From: Argyresthia goedartella
Lineage: Eukaryota > Arthropoda > Insecta > Lepidoptera > Argyresthiidae
DNA length: 64,000 nucleotides
Assembly (NCBI GenBank): GCA_949825045.1
Contig: OX463807.1
Location: 11,433,501 to 11,497,500 of the forward strand
Direction of reading: 5' to 3'
The position numbers were made by a program, and so were the translations under genes. Positions 50,647 through 62,065 of the stretch are shown one piece after another; the first letter of the stretch is position 1, and every line of letters begins with the position of its first letter. A model generated the notes under the pieces. That model was not told the DNA's origin, searched no databases, and saw nothing but the letters and a program-made list of their open reading frames with translations.

Positions 50647-51414
50647 GTACTACATAAAATACTAGCCGACAACAGTTACATTACTGTAATGTACTCACAA
50701 TTACACCTTTCAGGACTCAGCATGCGGTATCAGGAAGGTTGACATAACCAGACTAACTATTTCACAAGTAACCTCAATGTAGGTACATAAACATAACATG
50801 CCTTTCCCTCGGGACATATTCATTCATATATCCTTTAGATTTGACCGCACCATTAGGTAGTTCGTAATTTTTTGGTGGAAATTTAGGTTCATTCTAAAGT
50901 TTCATGTGAAGGAACTCAATGGTTTTTCAGATATGATTTTTTGAAAATCTGTAAAATTTTGTATTTTGTGTCAACAAAATGCAATAATAATGTCAAAATA
51001 TGTTACGGTGTTGGCTATTGATAGCATTCATTATTATGTTAATGGGGGGGGTTATTTGGAGCTTCCCTGTCCCCCTAGTATAGTTTATTTTTGGGAGGAA
51101 ATGTATAGTTTTTGAGAAAGGGTTGGGTCTTATATAAGACACATTGAAATTTGAAGATTGGAGTACTTAGGTGGTTAGGGGGGGTCCTTAGCTATCCTCT
51201 GATACCATTTTCTGATTTAGGAAACATCATTTTAGCACTTTAATTATAAAATATGTTTACGTGATTTTTACAACTTGGCCAATCTCGGAACGACAAATGT
51301 CAAACACAAAAGCTCCAACGTTGGATATTGGTACATGATTTTAGTACAAATTACAAGATTTTGTTGTAATGGTAGAAATTTGCGTCAGCAATTTTGTATT
51401 TTGTGACATAATGA
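50647..51414 (+). other. STRIP intron 1, proximal part
   Basis: It starts with the donor GTACT. From about 51050 to 51110 it holds a segment (GAGCTTCCCTGTCCCCCTAGTATAG...AAATGTATAGTTTTTGAGAAA) that recurs in reverse at about 62690-62760. CTTATATAAGACACATTGAA near 51130 is complementary to 52057-52075, so a longer foldback may bracket the duplication at 51415. Confidence 0.5.
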
Positions 51415-51906
51415 CTTGCTCATTTCATTCCGATTCCTTCCGTGTTTCGTTAATGTTCTGTTGCGCTCTCGTTTTATCCGTGATTCTCTGGATGACTTTG
51501 GCTTTGTTTACTTACTAACTACTTTATGGAGTTTATCAGAACCAAATTGGTTGCTTTAGGTCACTTCGTGTTTAAAAACTAAAGATAGGTTTGTTAGGTT
51601 CACACGTTACAGCAGACCCGGGAGCCGGAGCGAAGCGGAGCGGAGCGAGGCGACCCCCTACTTGCTCATTTCATTCCGATTCCTTCCGTGTTTCATGAAT
51701 GTTCTGTTGCGCTCTCGTTTTATTTGTGATTCTCTGGACGACTTTGGCTTTGTTTACTTACTAACTTCTTTATGGAGTTTATCAGAACCAAATTGGTTGC
51801 TTTAGGTCACTTCCTGTTTAAAAACTAAAGATAGGTTTGTTAGGTTCACACGTTACAGCAGACCCGGGAGCCGGAGCGAAGCGGAGCGGAGCGAGGCGAC
51901 CCCCTA
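51415..51906. repeat. Tandem duplication of a 246-base unit
   Basis: The units 51415-51660 and 51661-51906 are equal in length and differ at about eight positions. Each ends in a GGAGCGAAGCGGAGCGGAGC tract and CGACCCCCTA. The unit is in the first intron of STRIP. No frame is conserved. Confidence 0.92.
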
Positions 51907-52850
51907 CTCTTGGCAACCCCTCCTCCAACCCCTCTCCTCATCCAACTCCCCCGAAATCCAAAAAATGTAGGCATTTTCTTCAATCTTTGGACCTCCATAA
52001 CATAAAAACTAGTGGTTTCCTAAAAGGGGGGGGGTAGGTGGGGGGACCTCCCCCAAATTCAATGTGTCTTATACAAGTACTTACCCACAAATTTATTTAA
52101 AATTTGAGGTTATGTGTCACATAATTTTTGATATGAAGGTGACATGATGCAAGTATGACCCATAGAGGGTTGGGGGAGCACTTTCTATGCGGTCTTGTGG
52201 CATTTTAGGGTTTTATTTTTTTGTCGCAGACTTGGTTTTATATACCTAAATTAATTCTGCCATTTATTAAAAATAAACACTGTCAAGACTGAGTTCAAGT
52301 AGTGTTATATTTATTGAGTCATAATTCATCATTTATAATTTCTTTATTGGACTCAAATCATATAAAAAACAAGAGTTACTTAAAAATAGTGTACAAAGGC
52401 GAGTTTATCTCTAATAAGAGATCTCTTCTAGCAAACCAGGATAAGATCTGAAAGGTTATTTGCTGAGCAGGGTTAGACCTATGTGTACAACAATATAATG
52501 AAATAAACGAGTACTTACATACATATGAATAAATAAAATAAATTATCCACTAGTGTGTGGGATTCCCGCTCTGGTACCTGTCACTCTGGCGCCTGTGTGT
52601 GGCGAGCCCGTCTTCGGTACTGCTGTAAAGGGTTTTATTTTGCTTCCATTACAGCATTCATGTTAGTCCGATCTCTCATGAAAGAACAGGCTATATAATG
52701 AATGAATGGTTTTATACTCTGTGGTCACTCATTTCTCAATAAAACTGACTTCTAAGGGGCCCTATCTTTTTACCTATTGAAAAAGTTCTCTATTGATAAA
52801 TAAATGTATAAAGACTATCTGTGATTGAGATTATTTTAGTTCTATACATT
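51907..52850. other. STRIP intron 1, spacer
   Basis: G-rich (52026-52050) and AT-rich stretches are seen. No exon, RNA gene or clear element end is present. Confidence 0.45.
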
Positions 52851-52869
52851 ATACCGCATAAATAAAACT

Positions 52870-53262
52870 AAACTTTACCGCCAAATCTTGCTTTATTTTA
52901 AAAATAATACAGAAATTAGTACAACTTAGGGGGTTCTTCTTGTAGACTGATTTAAGTATTTCCATGTTCCATTCGCTTCGCTTACTACTACTAAATTATA
53001 TACTAATAAATACTTATATATGTACACTACGTATAATTCTAAAGAGAAGGTAGGTAATGCTTCTTCACACGACTTTTAAATATATATAGAGTAGGACTGT
53101 CCCTGATGGTGCAGGGGAGTGCATTCCACAACCAAATAACCCGGGGTCTAAACTCATGCTCATAGGACGCAGTGTGGAGTAGTGAGCATGGAAACTGTGT
53201 GAGTTTTCCAAGGTCTGCTGGAAGACAGGAATTGAAAACGGTAGGTTGGATAGCATCTTTAT
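52870..53262 (-). pseudogene. LINE 3' end with C-terminal coding part, minus strand
   Basis: In one minus-strand frame the sequence reads YEHEFRPRVIWLWNALPCTIRDSPTLY, then IFKSRVKKHYLPSL and a stop near 53045. This is the C-terminal end of a LINE polyprotein family I know from insects. A 3' untranslated stretch continues to about 52870. The upstream part is cut where the plus-strand LINE begins (about 53265). Confidence 0.75.
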
Positions 53263-53264
53263 CT

Positions 53265-55480
53265 TCAACTTATTGTTATCACGGACCCACGTGAAAAATG
53301 TGAAGAGCTAGCCTCAGCCTTCCATGAAAACATGTGCCTAACTGGCAACTGGGTAAACGAAGACGCTGACACCAAAGTCCGTTCTGCTATGTCTGTGTTT
53401 GAAAGCCACTCAGCTGCCGGTCATTTCTGTCCTGTTAAACCTAGTGAAGTTTGGCGATACACACGTAAACTCAAAACCCGGAAAGCCCCAGGTGCTGATA
53501 ACGTAGCTACTTGTCTAGTGAAAAGTCTTCCTCAAAAAGCCCTAGTATTACTAACCAAGATCTTCAACGGTTGTTTGGCTCTTGCTTTTTACCCACCGGC
53601 CTGGAAGAGCGCAAAGGTCATAGCCATCAAGAAACCGGGCAAAGACGGATCCATACCCGTCAGTTACCGACCTATCAGTCTCCTGTCAACACTGGGTAAA
53701 CTGTTCGAAAAAATTATCAATGCACGACTCCTAAGAGCTACCGCCTCTATCATTATTGACGAACAATTCGGTTTTCGAAATGCACACTCAACAGTCCATC
53801 AACTTGCCAGACTAGCTGAGAATGTAGTCCAAGGTCTGAATCAAGATGAGTCAACCGGTATGTTTCTACTGGATATTGAGAAGGCCTTTGATACGGTATG
53901 GCATGAAGGACTCTTATACAAACTCATGAAATGCAATGTCCCTCGCAGTTTAGTAAAAATTATCCAATCTTACTTATGTGAGCGCAACTTTAAAGTCTAT
54001 CTGGACAATGATGTCACTTCTTCTAATCGTTGCGTACCTGCTGGTGTCCCACAAGGTTCTATCCTTGGACCGTACCTGTTTTTGTTGTACATAAACGATA
54101 TACCGACTCAGGTCAGGACGAGCCTAGCTTGCTTTGCCGACGACACCGCTTGCTTCACGACTTCTAACGATACGGATTTGATCATAGGCCGACTTCAGCT
54201 GGCAATAGAACTTTTATGTGAGTACTTTGCGAAGTGGAAGCTCAAATTAAATGCTGCCAAGACAGAAGCTATCATATTTACGCGCAAAAGGCAACTGCCC
54301 ACTAAAACGTTAACAATCGATGGTCATATCATACCCTGGAGCAAATCGGTAAAGTATCTAGGTCTCGTCCTGGATAAAGAGCTAAACTGGAGCCAGCACG
54401 TATCTATCATCAGAACAAAGGCCATGAAAGCATTCAACGCTCTAAGTCCCCTACTAAATAGACGATCAGCACTAAGTCCCGGGACTAAATTGGCTTTATA
54501 CACCACCCTGATCAGACCCTGTATAACATACGGATGCCCCGTGTGGAGTAGTACCTCCAATTCAAATCACAACCAACTACAAATAATTCAAAACAGAGCT
54601 ATCAAAATTGCTTTTAATACACCTTTCCGAACAAATCTTAACAAAATTCATGAACGTATACATTTTCCCCTGATCTTTGATTTCATAATTAAACTAACAA
54701 AAACATTTTATAAAAACTTAAATGAAAACCACCATAATCAATTAGTTTTAACTATCGGTAGAACAAAACCAAAATCTAACAAACCTGGCAAAAGTCGATA
54801 TCGATATTTAATACGGCTACCACATCACTACGCGCTCGACAGCAACGACTTCGCACAACCACAACCGGTTCCCATTCGCAACCGCCCGGGCGGCCGGCCG
54901 GCCGGCACAGCGAGGCGAGCTCGCGCCGCTCACTGCCGACCACCCGATGTCTAGGTACTTACCTAGTTCCAAAATATTGTATGACCAGACTTGGAGACTG
55001 TGTTTTCAATCACCTTCTATATTGAGTTTTTTTTTGCCAGTGTTTAGTACCATATATTATGTTCACTGAATCAGTGCTGCTGTTAGATGTTATTTACAAA
55101 TTTTTTAATTATATAATTGTTTGTTACTAAAGTTACGTAGGTAACCCTTACTTGTGTAAGGCTAAGTTCATTATAGGCTAGTCTATAGAATCTTGCCGGC
55201 ACTCGCCGCGCAGAACCAGTAGGTAGGTAGATGTAAATAATTGCACACTCAAACAAAGTGGGCAAATTCTAGTCTACGTGTATTCCTTTTACACCAGCAC
55301 AGATTCGATCTTATTGTTTTATTATAGTTACCTCCTGTAAAAAGTTTTAAGAGGCAAATTAATGCCTGCTAAATGTACCTAAGTGTTAGATGTTCAAATA
55401 ACCTAGGATGACATATGTACACTAGGGTATTAATATTACTGTACCGTATTTTTAAATAAAGATCTTTAAAAATCAATCAA
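53265..55480 (+). mobile_element. Jockey-type LINE, 5'-truncated
   Basis: It starts in the region between endonuclease and RT (EKCEELASAFHENM) and runs through an intact RT frame to 54954. A 3' untranslated region of about 520 bases follows, ending AAATAAAGATCTTTAAAAA. The endonuclease is missing. Confidence 0.85.
53281..54954 (+). CDS. Jockey-type reverse transcriptase
   Basis: The frame is open from the element's truncation point, with an AUG at 53332 (540 residues from there). RT motifs: TRKAPGADNVATCLV, SYRPISLLSTLGKLFEK, FLLDIEKAFDTVWHEGLL, GVPQGSILGPYLFLLY and the catalytic CFADDTACF (near 54140). The C-terminal part has the usual LGLVLDKELNWSQHV and CPVWSS blocks. The last about 25 residues are Pro/Arg/Gly-rich, encoded by a GC-rich stretch (54880-54950) unlike the rest, and may be an extension picked up by the element. 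No stop or frameshift is seen up to the end. Confidence 0.9.
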   Translation, partial: TDPREKCEELASAFHENMCLTGNWVNEDADTKVRSAMSVFESHSAAGHFCPVKPSEVWRYTRKLKTRKAPGADNVATCLVKSLPQKALVLLTKIFNGCLALAFYPPAWKSAKVIAIKKPGKDGSIPVSYRPISLLSTLGKLFEKIINARLLRATASIIIDEQFGFRNAHSTVHQLARLAENVVQGLNQDESTGMFLLDIEKAFDTVWHEGLLYKLMKCNVPRSLVKIIQSYLCERNFKVYLDNDVTSSNRCVPAGVPQGSILGPYLFLLYINDIPTQVRTSLACFADDTACFTTSNDTDLIIGRLQLAIELLCEYFAKWKLKLNAAKTEAIIFTRKRQLPTKTLTIDGHIIPWSKSVKYLGLVLDKELNWSQHVSIIRTKAMKAFNALSPLLNRRSALSPGTKLALYTTLIRPCITYGCPVWSSTSNSNHNQLQIIQNRAIKIAFNTPFRTNLNKIHERIHFPLIFDFIIKLTKTFYKNLNENHHNQLVLTIGRTKPKSNKPGKSRYRYLIRLPHHYALDSNDFAQPQPVPIRNRPGGRPAGTARRARAAHCRPPDV

Positions 55481-55529
55481 TATCATAACTACCAATACCA
55501 CCACCAAAAACATTCCCAGAAAGCACACA

Positions 55530-57529
55530 ATTAAAAAACCCTGGATTACCCCCGGTTTACTACGTTGTATCCGTAATCGTGATAGATTACACAGACAATC
55601 AAAAACAAACCCGAATAATGAAGTCTTCAAAACAACGTATATAAGATACCGAAACTTTTGTACAAAATTACTAAAGAAACTTAAGAGACAATTCGAATCC
55701 TCAGAACTTCAAAAAGCTGGAAAAAACTAAAACTTATTTGGAATACTGTTAAAAAAATATCAAATACTACTTAACCCAAATCCATACCCTCTCAGTTAAT
55801 TTTATCATCCTTACCGTCGAAAGTCTCCTGTAACAATGTTAATAGTTTTTTTATAAATATAGGAAAGAACCTAGCTGACGATTTAATTAAAAATTCCCAA
55901 TCTGCGCGAATATCTCAAACACAATCTCTTCCATCAACAACCTCCTCTTTTGCTCTCATCCATACCGACCCAGATGAAATTATAACCTCAATCCGGACAT
56001 TAAAACCATACGCTGCCACCGGCTGGGACGGTATCTCGTCTGTAATCCTCAAACGGTACTCAAACCAACTGGCTCCTATTCTCAGCCATATTTTCAATCT
56101 CTGCTTTGAACATGGCGTTTTTCCCAGTGCTCTTAAAAAGGCTATCATCCATCCAATCTTCAAGAGCGGAGATAGGTCCTCCCCTAACAACTATTGTCCA
56201 ATAGCAGTTCTTCCGTCTCTTTCCAAAATTCTGGAACACCTGATAAATTGGAGATTTCTGCCCTATCTTGAAAATAATAACTTAATTTCCCCACATCAAT
56301 TTGGCTTTCGTCGCCACATCTCCACTACAGATGCTGTTCTCCGATTAACAAATACAATAGTCAATCATTTAAATAATAAAAAAAACACTAGCTATATTTC
56401 TAGATTTGGCAAAGGCCTTTGATACTGTTCCTATCCCCGCTCTTCTCAACAAGCTCTCCTCAATAGGAGTCAGAGACACCCAACTTGATCTTTTCCGTTC
56501 CTACCTTACAGAGAGATTACAGACTGTAAAAATAGGCGAATGTCTTAGTGATGAGCTAGAGATATCCTATGGTGTTCCTCAAGGTAGTATCCTAGGACCG
56601 ATCCTTTTCCTTGTCTTTATCAACGACCTATGTAACATATCCCTTACAAACGGTTCCATTATTACTTATGCCGATGACACTGTAATCCTATTTGATGCCA
56701 ATACCTGGACTGATCTACAAATCATAGCCCAGACGGGCTTTAACAGCATACATAACTGGCTTCTAGTTAACTCCTTAATACCTCCAAAACTAAATTCATA
56801 CCCTTTTCTGTTACCTCAGTAAACCAACCAAGAACAAATTTAATCATTAAAGCACATCTCAGTCATCTACCTTCCAACCGTCCAAATTGTGTATGCCCCT
56901 ATATTGCTCAAACCGACACCATAAAATATCTAGGCATTGTCCTGGATAAACATTTAACCTTCAAAACTCACATTGAAACTCTCACTTCTAGGCTACGTAA
57001 ACTTATGTATGTTTTCAAATCAATCAGAAATGTTGCTTCTTCCCACATTATTAAAATGACATATCACGCCCTAGTTCAGTCCATTCTCACATATTGTATC
57101 CCCTGCTGGGGTGGAGCAGCTAAAACCTTTCTGCAATCCCTTGAAATTGCACAACGAGGTGTACTTAAAGTAGCAACAAAACGTCCAATTCACTTTCCCA
57201 CAGCCGAGCTCTATAAACTATGTGACGTTCTCACGGTCCGACAACTTTTTATATTAAAAACTAACCTTCTTCAACACCACATTACACCTTACGACCCGAT
57301 CTTGAAACGTCGTAAGGAAAGAATCTGTCATATCCCCTTCCCAAAGCTTACCTTCACTAAACGTCATAATGCCTACCTGGGTCCCTATCTTTACAACAAA
57401 ATTAACAAAATCTTACCCATTCATCACATATCATACCATGAATGCAATCTAAAATTATTTATATTCTCTGTACTTATTTTCATGAATCTTTTGCTTAATA
57501 AATTTCTTATTACATCTAAAATTGACTGA
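55530..57529 (+). pseudogene. LINE D reverse transcriptase (several frames)
   Basis: The linker and fingers (about 55540-56370: LKPYAATGWDGISSVIL-like, CPIAVLPSLSKILEH) are in one frame. The palm is at 56406-56822 in another, with AKAFDTVPIPALL, GVPQGSILGPILFLVF and the catalytic TYADDTVILF. After a break near 56800, the frame to 57529 holds the thumb/connection (SILTYCIPCWGGAAKTF, PYLYNKINKILP). At least three frameshifts inactivate it. It belongs to the same family as LINE B. Confidence 0.88.
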
Positions 57530-57647
57530 TTACCTAAAATCGCTTTCCTATGATGAAACCGAGAATCTTCTCTCACCCTTTTTGGTAATTCAAGGGTATA
57601 GAAATTCCCATTTACCTGCGTAATACACCTTCAGAAGACACACACTG

Positions 57648-57693
<46 letters not shown>

Positions 57694-57731
57694 CAAAAAC
57701 ACACCCACAACACACACACACACACACACAC
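57648..57731. repeat. (CA)n microsatellites
   Basis: Two CA runs (about 57650-57690 and 57710-57731) lie in the 3' untranslated region of LINE D. Confidence 0.9.
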
Positions 57732-57974
57732 GTTATCCATATTTGCATGTTAGTTTAAGCTTTATTTTACCCTATTTAAAATTTAAAATTGTTTTGTAAC
57801 CATTTCCTTTCCTTATTAACCTCGGAAGAGGAACGGGCCTGCGTGCCATAAACACAGGTTAATTTTTAGCCTAGCTATGGAAGCAGACACCTCCCATATG
57901 CCTATAATTTGTTATAAATTATTGTACACCCACTGTCTTGAATAAAGTTTATTATTATTATTATTATTATTATG

Positions 57975-59380
57975 GATTCCGCCACTCCTTGCGATGTTGT
58001 GATACATGGTCGTATTTGCGCAGCCCGAAGATAAACCGAATCCCGAGATTTTGAAGTAGTTCGTGTTTGTCCAGTAGTTCTTCATTAGTACTGACCCAGC
58101 AGACATCAGCATAATCAATGAGGTGTAGAAGGAGAGGCTGAGCAAAAGTGATTTTGCTATGTTGATGCAATAAGTACTGAAGTCTCCTGAGAGAGTGAAA
58201 AGTAGCAAATACTCGGCGACTGACCTCATTAACATGGGATGACCAGGACAGCTGGTTGTCGAAGGTAAGACCCAGGTTTTTAGCTTTATCGCTAATATGA
58301 TTGTGGTATCATTAAAAGTGAGAGGTGGAATGGGCTGTTGCTGCAACAAGTTACGTGAATGTCTGGTACCTATAATCATGTCCTGGGACTTGCCCGGGTT
58401 GACCAGGAGTCCGAGGGATGAAGCCCAACTTCTTATACTCTCAAGTCCAGCGTTGAGTACCGCCACAGCAGTGTTCACATCGTTAGGAGAGAAGTGGCGA
58501 TAAAACTGGAGATCATCAGCGTAAAGATGATATGAGGAAGACAGGACGTCCGAGATGGAGTTAATGAAAATCGCGAATAGAAGAGGAGAAAGAATGCCAC
58601 CTTGAGGGACGCCTGTAAAGAGGTCACACCATTAAGTGGAAGTCTCCTCCAACCTGATACGCTGTTTGTTGCCGATCCCTCAAATAAGAGTCAAACCAGC
58701 TGGCAGAGAAGGAGGAGACTTTCAGGGATCTGAGAATCTCAACGAGAATGTTCAACTATGCAGTTGAAGGTACTACTGAAGTCAAGTAATGCCAGCACGG
58801 AAAGCTGTTTATGGTCCATGGCTACCTGGATGTCATCTGTGACTTTCAGCAGAGCCGTGACGGTCTGAATCCTGACTGTTTCAGCAGATTGTTAGAATGA
58901 AGGTAATAAGAGAGCTGAGTATGGACAATGGATTCAAGGACTTTGGAGAGGATGGGTAGGATTGAAATAGAACGATACTCTATAAAAGTGGCGGGACTGG
59001 GCGTTTTAGGTTGAGGGATGACGAATGCTTTTTTCCACATGCCACGGGGAAGATTCCATTGGATATGTTTTTTTTTTATTAAGTGTGTTCTTACACATCT
59101 ATTTTTTACATAACTGGCAGTAGTTCATCCAGGATTGTAAAAAGCATTTTAAGGCAGATTTTATCGTTAACTACAGCTTTCGAGCTGACTGCTAGTACCG
59201 CCTTATTGACCGCGTAGATTCCAACATTGCTCAAGTTGAATGGTGTGGTGTCGGGTTAGGACTTAAAGTGCAGGCTCTGAAGAGTGGCTTGTTTAACCGT
59301 GGGATCCATCACAACAGGCGGGGCAGAAAGGAACTGGTTGAGACCGCTTAGATCTACATTACCAGCATGAAGGTCCTGAT
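57975..59380 (-). pseudogene. LINE E reverse transcriptase part
   Basis: In minus-strand order: AGNVDLSGLNQFLSAPPVV (linker), then WKKAFVIPQPKTPSPATFIEYRSISILPILSK, SGFRPSR, LLDFSSTFN, GVPQGGILSP-like sequence and the catalytic HLYADDLQFYRHF (near 58515). NPGKSQDMIIGTRHSR and connection sequence follow, down to 57975. The frame changes at least four times. Confidence 0.85.
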
Positions 59381-59431
59381 CAGAGGCGGCTCGCGACATT
59401 TTTTTATGGGTGTTCATTAAACATTAAAATA

Positions 59432-59848
59432 ACGGTCAAGTGCGAGTCGAACTCGCGCACGAAGGGTTCCGTTACGGAACTTCCGTACCACCGTACAATG
59501 GTAGGGATGGTGTGGAGTGAATAGTTCTGATTTTACATTGCAAAATGTTGTTTACAAAGTTATGGGTGCGGCTACTTTCACACTCCATGCACGTAACCAG
59601 GTGCATTCATGAGTTTGTATATGGTATTGAAAGAATTGTTGGATGGGAGCCCCCTTAAATATTTATTTTATTCTGTTTTTTAGTATTTGTTGTTAAAGTG
59701 GCAACAGAAATACATCATCTGTGAAAAATTCATCTGTCTAACTATCACGGTTCATAAGATACAGTTTGGTGACAGTGACAGACGGACGGACAGCGGACGC
59801 TTAGTAATATGGTCCCGTTTGGCACCCTTCGGGTACGGAACCCTAAAA
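59432..59848 (+). repeat. Dispersed lepidopteran repeat
   Basis: It runs from CAAGTGCGAGTCGAACTCGC and GAAGGGTTCCG to CCGTTTGGCACCCTTCGGG and ACGGAACCCTAAA, with GACAGACGGACGGACAGCGG inside. I recognise it from many moth and butterfly genomes. A second, partial copy lies near 49930-49990. Confidence 0.75.
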
Positions 59849-60002
59849 ACGAAAAAAGAGAGCTTTTATTTGATTTGTAGGGAAAATACATTCGCCGGTC
59901 TTATTGGCCAGCGCAGATATCTATCACTTTTTTGTGAAAATCTGAAATGGAATTATAATTAATTATGCGTTTTTCTACCACGGCACCAGCTCCAAACACC
60001 AG

Positions 60003-60084
60003 ACACGGGAAACAAAATAATTTATTGCTGACTTCAAATCCACACACGGGAAACAAAATAATTTATTGCTGACTTCAAATCCAC
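60003..60084. repeat. 41-base tandem duplication
   Basis: ACACGGGAAACAAAATAATT and the following 21 bases are present twice in exact tandem (60003-60043 and 60044-60084) within the hAT-type element. Confidence 0.9.
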
Positions 60085-60773
60085 ACAACCATTGTTCAGA
60101 TTCAAAGACACGCCTAAATATTTTAGTTTTCGTACCAAATTTTTGAAAAAGTCCAATTTCAGTCCATGATAGGCCCCTTAGCAGTTAGGGACGCATTTTG
60201 AGAGTATTTTCACAATTTTTAATAAAAGGCACACTGTACTGTTCCATTTTTAACACAAATTATTTTTAATACTTTAATACGCGCACAAGCTATTTTTAAT
60301 ACTTTTTAGTAGAAAAATTGCGAAGTGCACCGAAGTTACCAACGGACGCGACACGTTTCTTTGTTGACACATGTCCGGCAACTACGCATTGCGTTATACC
60401 CGCGCTCCGCTTTGCAAGTGTACCACGCCGCGGTCTGGCGACGTAGCGCGGGCGGCGCTCCAGTTCAAGTTAATTTCTCATCGAAATCTTTTGTTTCACC
60501 GCCGGACTTTGTCAATGTTTCTCATTCTGTACTGTACTAAAATTTGTTTCATAGGAGCGCAATCGCTAGCGCTGCACTCCACTAGTTACAACTTAACACC
60601 AAATATGATTTAACTTTTAACTAGGCATGCGTAGGTATGTTTCTAGTAAACTGCTACTGCTGCCGAGTGTATAGGCATAGTAGAATGTATGTACAGGCTT
60701 ATAAATAAATATATATTATGTAATTTTAGTGGGAGTGCACTGCACCAGCCCTCTTTAAGACGAGGTGCCTCTG

Positions 60774-61950
60774 GTCCTGAGACTTACCTATACCAAGTGT
60801 TTTGGAAATTTCCACGCCTGAGCTGGTTTGTAACTTTGCCGACGCTTAGCATCACGACAGAGACGGTTGCAGCGGTTGCGAATACATTTGTAAGAAAGTA
60901 AAATTGTCATCTGTCGGATTCTTACACTTGCCTCTGTTCCTATTGGCCATTAGATGCTTAATATGTAGTATCTGTTAGCCAAGGGGCGGGTAGGTGTTTC
61001 ACTCGTACTTTTTTATAGGTATTGGCCATTAGATGCTTAATATGTAGTATCTTTAGCCAAGGGGCGGGTAGGTGTTTCACTCGTACTTTTTTATAGGTGC
61101 ATGCTTGTCGTAGAGACTTAGAAATATGATATTGAATTTGTCGATTTTCTCGTCCATGCTCTCGCTGGATATTACCGGGCACCTGTCGATCGACAAGGCC
61201 TCCGACCTAAGAGACTATGTCAATATCCCTAAAGTTCCGAATATTAAGAAATTTTGCTCTGCTCTTAAGAGTCCTGATCTTACACGAAAGGTAGATAAGG
61301 TCATGAAACGAGAAAGGAGAATTGAGTTGACCTTGTACGGCAACCTTATCCAAGTTAGAGACGATCATAGTATCGGGGAGAGAAAGAGAGCAGTGGGGTT
61401 GGAAATGTGTGGCATCAAGAGGTAGAATATGGAGATTGAAGGAGTCAACTATGGACTGGAGTTTGGTAGAACGGGAATTGTTTTTGAGGAGACAGGTGTT
61501 GAAATCACCGAAAATGAGGGCATCGTTATAAAGAGGTGAGAGTTCATTGAGGAGGGATTCTTATGTGTCGAAGTAGTCGCTGCGAAAAGAGGGGCTATAA
61601 AGAACACCGAGGAGGAACTTTCTATGGCGATGAGTAATTTCAAGAAAGAGATCTTCAGCAGATTCGGAGTACTGGCTAGAGGACGCGCTGATCACCTTGC
61701 ACGGAATTTCCGCACGCAGATAGATAGCGACGCCCCCATCGGCTTTCCCGACTCTGTCATTACTGTAAACCCTGTAACCTGAAAGGGGGTACGAGAAGAT
61801 GACAGCGATGGCTTAAGGAACGACTCAGAGACAAGAATGCCGTCCACGCATTTGTCGCCAAAAGCCTCGAGCAGATCCGGATAGTTAGAGTGAATACTTT
61901 ATGTGCATTGGTGTTCAAATTATCCTCCCCACCACCAAATACAGTCTTAA
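60774..61950 (-). pseudogene. LINE E endonuclease and linker
   Basis: In minus-strand order: DGILVSESFLKP, DGGVAIYLRAEIPCKVI, VLLGVLYSPSF-like and an IFGDFNTCL-like GDFN motif of LINE endonucleases. A C-terminal LYDKHAPIKKVRVKHLPAPWL, linker RNRCNRLCRDAKRRQS and the junction with the hAT element follow. Frames change often. A 79-base tandem duplication (60942-61098) repeats the KKVRVKHLPAPWL part of the protein. Confidence 0.82.
60942..61098. repeat. 79-base tandem duplication inside LINE E
   Basis: The units 60942-61020 and 61021-61098 start ATTGGCCATTAGATGC and differ by a one-base deletion. They fall in the former coding region after the endonuclease. The near identity shows a recent duplication in an already dead element. 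Confidence 0.92.
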
Positions 61951-62065
61951 TTTTGGCGGAAAGCGGTTTCTCCGAGAGGCTTTTTGCACTCAAAAAGTCG
62001 TCGGCATCGTCGTTTGAAAAGCAGGGAAAGAAACTTTGATTAATATGATCAGGCAAAATATTCAT

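Larger units (their letters stand above)
55490..57971 (+). mobile_element. LINE D, plus strand, frameshifted
   Basis: It begins in the endonuclease-RT linker (TIKKPWITPGLLRCIRNRDRLH, close to that of LINE B), so it is 5'-truncated. RT and C-terminal regions follow, then a 3' untranslated region with CA microsatellites. The end is AATAAAGTTTATTATTATT with a (TTA)n tail up to 57971, where the minus-strand LINE E begins. Confidence 0.85.
59381..60773. mobile_element. Non-autonomous hAT-type element
   Basis: The ends are CAGAGGCGGCTCGCG and, in reverse, CAGAGGCACCTCGTC, i.e. 12 of 15 matching positions. Flanking 8-base repeats GTCCTGAT (59373-59380) and GTCCTGAG (60774-60781) agree at seven positions, the hAT duplication length. 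The 1393-base body has no transposase. It contains a copy of the lepidopteran dispersed repeat (59432-59848) and a 41-base tandem pair (60003-60084). Confidence 0.85.
57972..62065 (-). mobile_element. LINE E, minus strand, split by a hAT element
   Basis: The endonuclease (about 61950-61100), linker (61100-60774), and after the hAT insert the RT (59380-57975) form one minus-strand non-LTR element. The coding sequence starts at an ATG near 62065 (MNILPDHINQSFF). At the insert the frame rejoins as GKSQDLHAGNVDLS when one 8-base target copy is removed. It belongs to the Jockey/CR1 superfamily. Many frameshifts show that it is dead. Confidence 0.85.

Noticed and set aside
51837..52037. Open frame across the end of the 246-base duplication
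   Set aside because: It crosses a repeat boundary and a G-rich tract, with no conserved composition between the two units.
55915..56190. Minus-strand frame of 91 codons
   Set aside because: It is antisense to the LINE D reverse transcriptase region, which is clearly on the plus strand.
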